Shown: positions 1 through 6,845 of the stretch, piece after piece
Position numbering within the stretch: the stretch's first letter is position 1
How the letters are laid out: the number at the start of each line of letters is the position of its first letter
NCBI GenBank assembly: GCA_040905925.1
Contig: JBBDQO010000119.1
Location: forward strand, 1-17,588
Origin: JALYNX01 sp040905925
GTDB lineage: Bacteria > Actinomycetota > Acidimicrobiia > Spongiisociales > ZC4RG35
Direction of reading: 5' to 3'
DNA: 17,588 bases
Program-made: the position numbers and the translations under genes
The notes under the pieces: model-generated
Database searches by the model: none
The model's input: only the letters and a program-made list of their open reading frames with translations
What the model was told of the DNA's origin: nothing

Positions 1-7
1 CGAAGAG

Positions 8-955
8 GTGAGTCGGGCAGCCGGAGAGGAGTGGGAACAGCATCCTGTGGCCGCGACGATGCCTGGCGTACACAGCGGCTTGGTCGGTTTCGAGGACGTC
101 ACCGGGGCCGCCTCGGACAGCGAGGAGGACTACGAGGCGCGGGAACAGGCCGCGAGCTCTGATCTTGCGATGCGGGTCGGCTCGGCGGTGGTCGTTTTCG
201 GGATGTTCCTGGGCAGCCTCTTCCTGGGAGGCTGGTGGTTCACGACTTTCGTCATCCTGGTGATGGTGGTCGCCACTGGTGAGTTCTACGCCACTGTTCG
301 CCACGCCGGGTATCGGCCCGTGGCCCTGTTCGGATTGCTGGGAGTCGTGCTCATGGGTGTAGGGGCCCACACCTCCGGGGTGTTGGCAATCGGTGGCTGG
401 GCGGCCCTTGTTGCGGCAGGATCGGTGCTCTTTTTCTCTCTATCGCCTCGAAGACAGCCTTTGGAGGACGCTGCGGTCACAGTGGGCGCCATGGCCTGGG
501 TTGGCCTGCTGTCTGTTGCGATTCTCATCGCTGCCGGCACTCGTCCCCTCGAGCACATCCTCTTCGCGGTGCTCCTGGTCGCCTTCAACGACATGGGCGC
601 CTATTTCATCGGCAGGGCCTTCGGGCGAAGGAGGCTGGCACCTGTTCTCTCGCCACAGAAGACGATCGAAGGCTTTTTCGGCGGCCTTCTCGCCGGTCTG
701 GTGGTCGCCTCGATCCTCGTCACGTTCCCGGGATGGGAGGACATCGGCCTCGCCAAAGGATTGGTGGCGGCGGCCCTCGTTGGCGTGGTCGGACCGATCG
801 GAGATGCTGTCGAGTCGATGGTGAAGCGAGCCCTGGGCGTGAAGGACATGGGTTCGGTATTGCCCGGGCATGGTGGGATCCTCGACCGCATCGACTCGTT
901 CGTCTTCGCCATCCCGGCCATTTACTTCCTCTTCCGGGGCTTCGGGCTTCTGTGA
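8..955 (+). CDS. cdsA: Phosphatidate cytidylyltransferase (CDP-diacylglycerol synthase), N-terminus possibly cut by window edge
   Basis: This integral membrane enzyme makes CDP-diacylglycerol from phosphatidate and CTP, the branch point for phospholipid synthesis. The CdsA signature is complete near the C-terminus: S270-x-x-K-R, K279-D280, then P-G-H-G-G (286-290) and D-R-I-D (293-296). Several hydrophobic helices span about residues 55-265. Before the first helix is a roughly 50-residue acidic soluble extension. The first start seen is GTG at 8, but the frame stays open to the window edge. The purines before it (bases 2-7) abut the codon too closely for a normal ribosome binding site, so the true start may lie upstream. 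The stop overlaps the dxr start. Identity is known from the family signature; the start is uncertain. Confidence 0.93.
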   Translation: MSRAAGEEWEQHPVAATMPGVHSGLVGFEDVTGAASDSEEDYEAREQAASSDLAMRVGSAVVVFGMFLGSLFLGGWWFTTFVILVMVVATGEFYATVRHAGYRPVALFGLLGVVLMGVGAHTSGVLAIGGWAALVAAGSVLFFSLSPRRQPLEDAAVTVGAMAWVGLLSVAILIAAGTRPLEHILFAVLLVAFNDMGAYFIGRAFGRRRLAPVLSPQKTIEGFFGGLLAGLVVASILVTFPGWEDIGLAKGLVAAALVGVVGPIGDAVESMVKRALGVKDMGSVLPGHGGILDRIDSFVFAIPAIYFLFRGFGLL

Positions 956-2097
956 CCCGGCCGGTAGTCGTCCTCGGGGCGACCGGCTCCATCGGGTCCC
1001 AGACGCTGGAGGTCGCGGGCAATCTCGGATTCGAAGTTGTCGGTCTGGCGGCGCGTGACCCGTCGCCCGGGCTGGAGAAACTGGCTGCCCGCTACCCATC
1101 GGCCCGGATCGCGGTGGCCGGCGGCTCCGCTGAGGACAGGAAGAGCTTCGAGAGCCGGGTGAGCCGACCCGTCACCTACGACACCGATTCCGTCATCGAT
1201 TTGGCTCGCATACCCGGTTCGATCGTGGTCAACGCCATCGTGGGAGCGGCAGGTCTTCGGGCAACTGTCGCCGCGCTCGAAGCCGGAAACCGCGTCGCTC
1301 TCGCCAACAAGGAAAGCCTGGTGGCGGGAGGCCCCGTGGTGAAGGCAGCCCTCTCTGGACACGGTGGCGAGCTGATCCCGGTCGACAGTGAGCACTCGGC
1401 CTTGATGCAATGTCTCGTCGGTGAGAGCCCCGATTCCGTGGCTCGCTTGATGCTGACTGCTTCCGGTGGGCCGTTTCGAGGCAGGGACCGAGACTCGTTG
1501 GCCGAGGTCACCCCCGATGAGGCGCTGCGTCACCCGACGTGGGAGATGGGGCGCCGGATAACGATCGACTCGGCCACATTGTTCAACAAGGGACTGGAGG
1601 TGATCGAGGCTCACTACCTCTTCGACATCCCCTTCGAGGCGATCGACGTAGTGGTCCACCCGCAATCCATCCTGCACTCGGCTGTGGAGTTCGTCGACGG
1701 CTCGTGGAAGGGCCATTTCGGCCGACCCGACATGAGGATCCCGATCCAGTACGCCCTGACCGCGCCGGAGCGCGCACGGGCCCCGGTGCAGCCCTTCTCG
1801 TTCAGCGACCTATCACTCACCTTCGAGGAGTTGGATCGGATCACCTTCCCCGCGGTCGACATGGCGTTTGCCGCCGGGGCCCAGGGGGGTTCGAGCCCAG
1901 CAGTGCTCAATGCGGCCGACGAGGTCGCCGTCGAGGCGTTTCTCCAGCACCGTCTCGGCTTTCTGGGGATAGCAGAAGTCGTAGCTCGGACCCTGGAAGC
2001 GGTCCCCTGGCGCGAGGTCACCGACGTGGAAACGGTGCTCGCCGCCGACGCAGAAGCGCGTGCCACCGCGGCTTCTCTCATTGCAGGAGCTTGCTGA
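952..2097 (+). CDS. dxr: 1-deoxy-D-xylulose 5-phosphate reductoisomerase (MEP pathway)
   Basis: Dxr converts DXP to 2-C-methyl-D-erythritol 4-phosphate with NADPH and a divalent metal, the first committed step of the MEP isoprenoid pathway, in the cytosol. The 381-residue product has the dinucleotide-binding loop GATGSIG (9-15), NKES (119-122), the metal-binding D145-S-E147-H and T-A-S-G-G-P-F. It also has N212-K-G-L-E216, where E216 matches the third metal ligand of the E. coli enzyme. The frame is open further upstream to 733, but that part lies inside cdsA. GTG at 952 overlaps the cdsA stop (GTGA) and starts just before the NADPH loop, so it was chosen. Phe211 replaces the usual Met before NKG, a conservative change. 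The site-2 protease and ispG follow, as in mycobacteria. Confidence 0.97.
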   Translation: MTRPVVVLGATGSIGSQTLEVAGNLGFEVVGLAARDPSPGLEKLAARYPSARIAVAGGSAEDRKSFESRVSRPVTYDTDSVIDLARIPGSIVVNAIVGAAGLRATVAALEAGNRVALANKESLVAGGPVVKAALSGHGGELIPVDSEHSALMQCLVGESPDSVARLMLTASGGPFRGRDRDSLAEVTPDEALRHPTWEMGRRITIDSATLFNKGLEVIEAHYLFDIPFEAIDVVVHPQSILHSAVEFVDGSWKGHFGRPDMRIPIQYALTAPERARAPVQPFSFSDLSLTFEELDRITFPAVDMAFAAGAQGGSSPAVLNAADEVAVEAFLQHRLGFLGIAEVVARTLEAVPWREVTDVETVLAADAEARATAASLIAGAC

Positions 2098-2127
2098 CTA
2101 GACCGCCGACGAAGGTAGCGTGTCAGC

Positions 2128-3246
2128 GTGCTCGGAGGGTTGGCGGCAGCAGTCGCAATCATCGTCTTCGTCACCGCTCATGAGGCGGGGCATTTCTTCG
2201 CGGCCAAGGCGGTCGGGATGAAGACGACCCAGTTCTTCTTCGGTTTCGGGCCCAAGATCTGGTCGACCCAGCGCGGCGAGACCGAATACGGGTTCAAGTG
2301 GATTCCCTTGGGCGGTTACGTGCGGATCATCGGCATGAACCCCCTCGAGGAGGTCGATCCCGCCGATGTCGGTAGGACCTATCGGGAGAAGAGATTCTGG
2401 GAGAAGAGCGTGGTGGTCCTGGCGGGGGTGGGGATGAACTTCCTGATCGCGTTCTTCATCTTCTACGGGATCGTGCTCACCAATGGGGTCAACGTGATCC
2501 AACCAGCAGTGGACGAGGTCATCGAGACCGTCGAGGTGGGCGACGAGGAGATAACCACCCCTGCCGTGGAGGCCGGTCTGCAAAGCGGTGATGTCCTGGT
2601 CGCAATCGGGCCTCATCAGATCGATACCTGGGAGGACGTCCCCGCTGCCCTCGACTCGGTCGGTGGTGGCCCGACGACGGTCACGGTCAATCGGGGCGGT
2701 CAGACGCTCATTCTCGATGTCGACCTGGTCGAGCGAGAGAGCGCCGATGGTTCTGGGACCACCGGGTTCCTCGGAGTCTCCCCGCTGATCGAGAACTCCC
2801 AACCGGGACCGTTGAAAGCTGTCGGCGTCGCCGGCCAACAGGTGTGGGAGGGCATCGGCTTCACCTTCACGGCACTGGGAGACATGCTCAAACCCTCAAG
2901 TCTCGCCCAGTACGTTGGTGTTTTCGCGGGTGATACCGATGTCGACGAGGACATCAGACCGGTGAGCCCGATCGGAATCGTCAACATCGGAACCCAGGCT
3001 CCATCGACCGGTGCTTTCCTCGGCATCCTCGCATTCGTGAACGTGATCCTGGCCACGATCAACCTGTTGCCCCTCTTCCCACTCGACGGGGGCCATTTCG
3101 CGGTGGCGGTGTACGAGAAGCTGACCGGGCGTGAGGCCAACGTGCGCAGGCTGGCCCCGGTGGCGGCCGCGGTGATCGCCATCTTCGCCTTCCTCGGTTT
3201 TGTCGCCATCATCCTCGACATTGTTAATCCGATCTCGTTGTCTTGA
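2128..3246 (+). CDS. rseP: Site-2 intramembrane zinc metalloprotease, RseP/Rip1 family (M50B)
   Basis: Membrane-embedded zinc protease of the type that cleaves anti-sigma factors within the membrane. The 372-residue product has HEAGH (18-22) in the first membrane helix and a second catalytic element N312-x-x-P with L-D320-G-G (319-322). One PDZ domain lies between them at about residues 140-200 (AGLQSGDV region). A further hydrophobic helix closes the C-terminus. These are the paired active-site elements of group III S2P enzymes. GTG at 2128 is used because it lies directly before the first hydrophobic helix; GAAGG at 2111-2115 is a somewhat distant ribosome binding site. The gene sits between dxr and ispG exactly as rip1 (Rv2869c) does in Mycobacterium tuberculosis. 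Its substrate here cannot be told from the window, as no sigma or anti-sigma gene is present. Confidence 0.95.
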   Translation: MLGGLAAAVAIIVFVTAHEAGHFFAAKAVGMKTTQFFFGFGPKIWSTQRGETEYGFKWIPLGGYVRIIGMNPLEEVDPADVGRTYREKRFWEKSVVVLAGVGMNFLIAFFIFYGIVLTNGVNVIQPAVDEVIETVEVGDEEITTPAVEAGLQSGDVLVAIGPHQIDTWEDVPAALDSVGGGPTTVTVNRGGQTLILDVDLVERESADGSGTTGFLGVSPLIENSQPGPLKAVGVAGQQVWEGIGFTFTALGDMLKPSSLAQYVGVFAGDTDVDEDIRPVSPIGIVNIGTQAPSTGAFLGILAFVNVILATINLLPLFPLDGGHFAVAVYEKLTGREANVRRLAPVAAAVIAIFAFLGFVAIILDIVNPISLS

Positions 3247-3253
3247 GGCTGCG

Positions 3254-4462
3254 ATGACTCCCAGACGCCCCACCCGCCAGCTTCACGTGGGCAAGGTCGC
3301 GGTAGGGGGCGATGCCCCCGTCTCGGTGCAGTCGATGACTACCACCAAGACCGCCGACGTCGACGGCACTCTCTCCCAGGTTTACGCCCTGGCCGGGGCC
3401 GGTGCCGACATCGTTCGCATCACATGCAACGAGGTGGAGGCTGCCCAGGGGCTGGCCGAGATCGTCCCCCGGTCCCCGGTTCCGATCATCGCCGACATCC
3501 ACTACCAATACCGCCTGGCCCTGGCTGCGCTCGAGGCCGGGGTTCAAGGGCTTCGTCTCAACCCTGGCAATATCCGCAAAGAGGACCAGATCAAAACTGT
3601 GGCCCGGGAGGCCAAGGATCGCGGGGTCCCGATCAGGGTCGGGGTCAACGCCGGGTCACTCGACAAGGACATCCTCGAGCAATACGGCAGCGCGGTCCCT
3701 CAGGCCTTGGTCGACTCCGCTCTCAAGGAGATCCGATACCTCGAGGAGGTCGACTTCACCGACATCAAGATCTCGGTGAAGCATTCCAATGTGCCTTCGA
3801 TGATCGAGTCCTACCGTCTGTTGTCGCAGACGGTGGACTATCCGCTCCATCTCGGCGTGACCGAGGCCGGACCGCCTCCCTCTGGTTTGATCAAGGGGGT
3901 TGCCGGCATCGCCACCCTTCTCGACCAGGGCATCGGGGACACCATCCGGTTCTCGTTGACGGCAGATCCCGTCGAAGAAGCCAAAGCCGGTCGCCAACTC
4001 CTGGAGATCCTCGGTCTCAGGGAGCGCAAGGGGCTGGATCTCATCGCCTGCCCGTCATGCGGGCGGGCCGAGGTCGATGTCATCGATGTGGCCACCAGGG
4101 CCCAAGCCGCCCTCGAAGCCGAGAACCTGCCGATACAGGTGGCCGTGATGGGTTGCGTCGTCAACGGACCGGGGGAGGCGCGGGAGGCGGACATCGGGAT
4201 CGCTGCCGGCCGGGGCAAGGGCCATCTGTTCATCAAGGGCCAGGTGGTCAGGGTGGTGCCAGAGGCGGATATGGTCGAAGCTCTTCTCGACGAGGCGCGC
4301 AAGTTGGTCGAGGAGGGTGTCGAAAGCCGGCTGGCCCATGCCCAGGAGAACGCGGCAGGGATCGCAGCCGCAGCCCGCGAGGAGTTGATCCAGATCCAGG
4401 GGGATGTCAACCACTCCAAGGACCGGCGGGCGCGTGTGGCCGAGGTCGCCCGGTCCGACTGA
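3254..4462 (+). CDS. ispG: 4-hydroxy-3-methylbut-2-enyl diphosphate synthase (flavodoxin/ferredoxin), MEP pathway
   Basis: IspG reduces and opens 2-C-methyl-D-erythritol 2,4-cyclodiphosphate to HMBPP using a [4Fe-4S] cluster, the penultimate MEP step. Cluster ligands are visible: C266-P-S-C269, C301, and E308 in NGPGE, matching C270, C273, C305 and E312 of the E. coli protein. The N-terminal TIM-barrel part has typical blocks (VQSMTTT, ADIVRIT, DIHYQYRLAL, RLNPGN, GVNAGSL). The frame is open to 3200 inside the previous gene; ATG at 3254 was chosen because GAGG at 3245-3248 stands five bases before it and the family N-terminus begins there. Length is 402 residues. The last 40 or so, beyond the cluster domain, form a charged, probably helical extension longer than in E. 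coli. The gap from the protease gene is only seven bases. Confidence 0.97.
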   Translation: MTPRRPTRQLHVGKVAVGGDAPVSVQSMTTTKTADVDGTLSQVYALAGAGADIVRITCNEVEAAQGLAEIVPRSPVPIIADIHYQYRLALAALEAGVQGLRLNPGNIRKEDQIKTVAREAKDRGVPIRVGVNAGSLDKDILEQYGSAVPQALVDSALKEIRYLEEVDFTDIKISVKHSNVPSMIESYRLLSQTVDYPLHLGVTEAGPPPSGLIKGVAGIATLLDQGIGDTIRFSLTADPVEEAKAGRQLLEILGLRERKGLDLIACPSCGRAEVDVIDVATRAQAALEAENLPIQVAVMGCVVNGPGEAREADIGIAAGRGKGHLFIKGQVVRVVPEADMVEALLDEARKLVEEGVESRLAHAQENAAGIAAAAREELIQIQGDVNHSKDRRARVAEVARSD

Positions 4463-4475
4463 CTACCGTCGCCTC

Positions 4476-4538
4476 CTCTTCCCGTAATTGGGACGCAGAG
4501 GGGTCATATACGGACCTACAGCTCCCAATTACGGAGAG
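4476..4538 (+). promoter_or_regulatory. proS leader inverted repeat that can mask the Shine-Dalgarno site
   Basis: A perfect 12-bp inverted repeat (CCGTAATTGGGA at 4482-4493, TCCCAATTACGG at 4523-4534) is separated by 29 bases. Beyond a two-base bulge (4480-4481), CTCT at 4476-4479 can pair with AGAG at 4535-4538. The whole proS ribosome binding site GGAGAG (4533-4538) then lies in the 3' arm. A small inner stem GGTC/GACC (4502-4505, 4513-4516) can form in the loop. No U-run follows, so it is not a standard terminator, and no T-box consensus is present. Function as an RNA switch or DNA operator is inference. Confidence 0.6.
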
Positions 4539-4547
4539 ATTCACACC

Positions 4548-6275
4548 ATGCGCTGGACCCAGGCCTTCATCCCCACCCTTCGAGACGCCCCGGCTGACGC
4601 CGAGGCGATCAGTCACAAGCTCCTGGTCAGGGGAGGGTTCATCCGCCAGCTGGCGGCCGGCTCCTATTCGATCCTGCCCCTCGGGGTCAGGGTTCGAGCC
4701 AAGGTGGCCGGGATAATCCGGGAGGAGATGAACCGGATCGGTGGCCAGGAGTTCATGCTTCCTGCCCTGCACCCCGCCGAGATCTGGAAGACCAGTGGGC
4801 GCTGGACCCTGATGGGCGACAACCTCTTCCGGCTCCAGGACCGTAAGCAGGCCGATCACGCCCTGGGGATGACCCACGAAGAGGTGTTTGCCAGCCTCGC
4901 AACCGAGCTCTTCTCATACCGGGAACTTCCCCAGATCTGGTACCAGATCCAGACCAAATTCCGTGACGAACCACGCCCCAAATCCGGGCTGCTCAGGGTC
5001 CGTGAGTTCACGATGAAGGACTCGTACACGCTCGACATCGACCGGCCGGGCCTCGACAGCGGTTTCGACAAGCACCGCGCTGCCTACTTCGCCATTTTCC
5101 GCAGATGTGGGCTGGATCCGGTCGACGTCGAGGCCTCATCGGGTGCGATGGGGGGCTCGGAGTCGGTCGAGTTCATGGTGCGCAGCGAGGCCGGAGAGGA
5201 TTGGATCATCACCTGCGACAACTGCGACTATCGGGCCAATGTGGAACGAGCGTCGTCGGCCGTGGCCCCCAACGAAGATGGGGAAGGCGCCAACCTGCGA
5301 CGGTTCCCCACGCCGGGGCTGAGGACCATCAAGACGCTTGCTGACGCCCATCCCGAGATCGCCTCACCGGACCGCCAGATCAAGACATTGGTTTACGTTC
5401 TCGACGGAGAGCCGATTCTCGTCTTGCTGCGCGGGGATCACGAGCTTCAGGAGCAGAAGCTGATGGACGTCACCGGTGCGGTCGAGATCCGACCCGCCCA
5501 GCCGGAGGAGATCCGGGAGTTGCTCGGCGCAGACCCCGGAAGTCTGGGGGCGGTGTCCGTCAAGGGCCCGAAGGTCATCGCTGACCTCGCCCTTGAAGGT
5601 CGAAAGAACCTGGTCACAGGGGCCAACGAGGACGATTGGCATTACTCGGGTGTGGATCTGGGCCGTGACGTCAGTGTCGGGGTCTGGGCCGAGCTGCGGG
5701 CCGTTGCCGCCGGGGAGCCGTGCTCGGTCTGTGGCAGTCCATTGGAGCGTTGGAAGGGGATCGAGGTCGGTCACATCTTCAAGCTCGGGACCAAGTACTC
5801 CGAGGCGTTCGGGGCCACAGTCCAGGACGAATCAGGGCAGAGCCACCCGATCATCATGGGCTCCTATGGCATCGGTGTCGAACGTGCGATGGCGGCAGTC
5901 GTCGAGTCGTCATATGACGACGGCGGGATCATCTGGCCGGTCTCGGTGGCCCCGTACGAGGTCGTCATCACCGCGCTCAGGTCCGACGACGGTCTCACCA
6001 TGGACACCGCCCACGGGCTCTATCAAGAGCTGATTGAGGCAGGGATCGAGGTGCTTCTCGACGACCGTGACGAGCGCCCGGGGGTGAAATTCGCCGATTC
6101 GGAGCTGATTGGCATTCCCTATCGGGTCACCGTCGGGCCTCGCGGTGTGACCGACGGCGTCATGGAGCTGACTGCGCGTCGGGGGATGGTGAAATCGGAG
6201 GTACCCCTCACCGACCTGGTGACCACCGTCAGAGGTCTCGTCGAGTCCGAGCGCTTCGGCACTGAGGTCACGTAA
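4548..6275 (+). CDS. proS: Prolyl-tRNA synthetase, bacterial type with insertion (editing) domain
   Basis: Class II synthetase that charges tRNA-Pro with proline in the cytosol. The 575-residue length and architecture are those of the bacterial ProS form: catalytic core with motif 2 (F138-R-D-E141), then an INS/YbaK-like editing domain at about residues 225-390, then motif 3 GSYGIGVER (438-446). A C-terminal anticodon-binding domain (about 470-575) follows, including DDRDERPGVKF. The frame continues upstream to TTG at 4488, inside the left arm of an inverted repeat. ATG at 4548 is preferred because GGAGAG at 4533-4538 lies nine bases before it and the family N-terminus (MRWTQAFIPT) begins there. 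The gene stands alone between two structured gaps, so it may be separately regulated. Confidence 0.97.
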   Translation: MRWTQAFIPTLRDAPADAEAISHKLLVRGGFIRQLAAGSYSILPLGVRVRAKVAGIIREEMNRIGGQEFMLPALHPAEIWKTSGRWTLMGDNLFRLQDRKQADHALGMTHEEVFASLATELFSYRELPQIWYQIQTKFRDEPRPKSGLLRVREFTMKDSYTLDIDRPGLDSGFDKHRAAYFAIFRRCGLDPVDVEASSGAMGGSESVEFMVRSEAGEDWIITCDNCDYRANVERASSAVAPNEDGEGANLRRFPTPGLRTIKTLADAHPEIASPDRQIKTLVYVLDGEPILVLLRGDHELQEQKLMDVTGAVEIRPAQPEEIRELLGADPGSLGAVSVKGPKVIADLALEGRKNLVTGANEDDWHYSGVDLGRDVSVGVWAELRAVAAGEPCSVCGSPLERWKGIEVGHIFKLGTKYSEAFGATVQDESGQSHPIIMGSYGIGVERAMAAVVESSYDDGGIIWPVSVAPYEVVITALRSDDGLTMDTAHGLYQELIEAGIEVLLDDRDERPGVKFADSELIGIPYRVTVGPRGVTDGVMELTARRGMVKSEVPLTDLVTTVRGLVESERFGTEVT

Positions 6276-6287
6276 CTCCCTTATAAT
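6260..6287 (+). promoter_or_regulatory. Putative promoter for the rimP-nusA-infB operon
   Basis: A perfect TATAAT hexamer occupies 6282-6287, seven bases after the proS stop, in a locally AT-rich stretch of a GC-rich region. No good -35 element is visible: CACTGA at 6260-6265 has a 16-base spacer but matches the consensus poorly. Transcription would begin near 6294, giving a leader of about 70 bases. The location at the head of a ten-gene run supports the call. It rests mainly on the -10 box. Confidence 0.45.
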
Positions 6288-6291
6288 CAGA

Positions 6292-6356
6292 TCCGACAAC
6301 AGGACGCTTTTTTGGATCAGGTGGGCGCCTTTGGTACCCACCTGAATTGTTGCGGA
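6292..6356 (+). promoter_or_regulatory. Nested stem-loop leader upstream of rimP
   Basis: The inner hairpin pairs TCAGGTGGG (6317-6325) with CCCACCTGA (6337-6345), nine perfect pairs, and GCC/GGT bases in the loop can partly extend it. An outer stem pairs TCCG-CAAC (6292-6300, with A6296 bulged) with GTTGCGGA (6349-6356). The 3' strand of the outer stem includes GGA of the rimP ribosome binding site GGAG (6354-6357). A T6 run (6308-6313) precedes the inner hairpin rather than following it, so this is not an ordinary terminator. A leader controlling the operon is inference. Confidence 0.5.
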
Positions 6357-6365
6357 GTGACATAG

Positions 6366-6836
6366 GTGACAACGGTGGAGGACATCTGGCCGGTGGTCGA
6401 GACTTATCTGACCGCCGAACGTCTGGAGCTCGATGATGTCGAGCTGTTCGGCCGCGGACCGGGGCGGGTGCTCCGGATCGTCGTCGACGGCAAGGATGTG
6501 GATGTCGAGCGGTTGGCCGAGGTCTCTCGGGGCGTCTCCCGTCTCCTGGACAATTCGGCTGAGCTCAACGATCCCTATCAACTCGAAGTCACCTCACCGG
6601 GTCTGGAGAGGAAACTCCGCCGCCCCAGCCACTACGTGAAGTCGCTGGGCCGTGAGGTGGTCGCCAAGGTCGCCTCGGAGGGGGGCAAGACCACAGTCAG
6701 GGGTGTGATCGCCAAGGCAGGCGAGACCTCGTTCACCGTTGAGGGCGACGGCGAGAGTCATGTTGTCAACTATGAAGACGTACTCACCGCGAACACGGTG
6801 TTCAGGTGGGAGAAGGCCCCCAAACCGGGCCACTGA
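6366..6836 (+). CDS. rimP: Ribosome maturation factor RimP
   Basis: RimP assists assembly of the 30S subunit in the cytosol, acting early on the S12 region in known bacteria. The 156-residue protein matches the family in size and has the hallmark L73-E-V-T-S-P-G-L-E81 motif (LEVSSPGLDRPL-type) between the N-terminal alpha/beta domain and a C-terminal SH3-like barrel (about 90-155). GTG at 6366 follows GGAG (6354-6357) by eight bases. It is the first gene of the run with nusA and infB, a classic arrangement across bacteria. It is probably transcribed from the TATAAT box at 6282. The gap to nusA is nine bases and contains a strong ribosome binding site for nusA. Confidence 0.95.
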   Translation: MTTVEDIWPVVETYLTAERLELDDVELFGRGPGRVLRIVVDGKDVDVERLAEVSRGVSRLLDNSAELNDPYQLEVTSPGLERKLRRPSHYVKSLGREVVAKVASEGGKTTVRGVIAKAGETSFTVEGDGESHVVNYEDVLTANTVFRWEKAPKPGH

Positions 6837-6845
6837 AGGAGAATC

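Noticed and set aside
733..951. Upstream extension of the dxr reading frame
   Set aside because: This part overlaps cdsA codons in another frame and has no dxr-family similarity; GTG at 952 starts in register with the NADPH-binding loop.
2098..2838. Minus-strand 246-codon open frame opposite the site-2 protease gene
   Set aside because: It lies wholly antisense to a clear gene, lacks recognisable domains and has the composition expected of a shadow frame in GC-rich DNA. The same applies to the other long minus-strand frames, such as 5910-6581, 6594-7481, 8344-9060 and 16777-17568.
4463..4547. T-box riboswitch before proS
   Set aside because: Aminoacyl-tRNA synthetase leaders may carry T-boxes, but the conserved T-box sequence and a terminator/antiterminator pair are absent and the gap is too short.
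4488..4547. Upstream TTG start extending proS by 20 residues
   Set aside because: It lies inside the inverted-repeat arm, has no ribosome binding site in a sensible position, and the extra residues do not match the family N-terminus.
3424..4716. Long + strand frame overlapping ispG and the start of proS
   Set aside because: Its product is rich in Arg, Gly and Pro with no domain, and it conflicts with two well-supported genes in other frames.
6302..6345. Intrinsic terminator after proS
   Set aside because: A T6 run exists (6308-6313) but no stable GC stem precedes it; the strong hairpin lies after the T run and is not followed by U residues.
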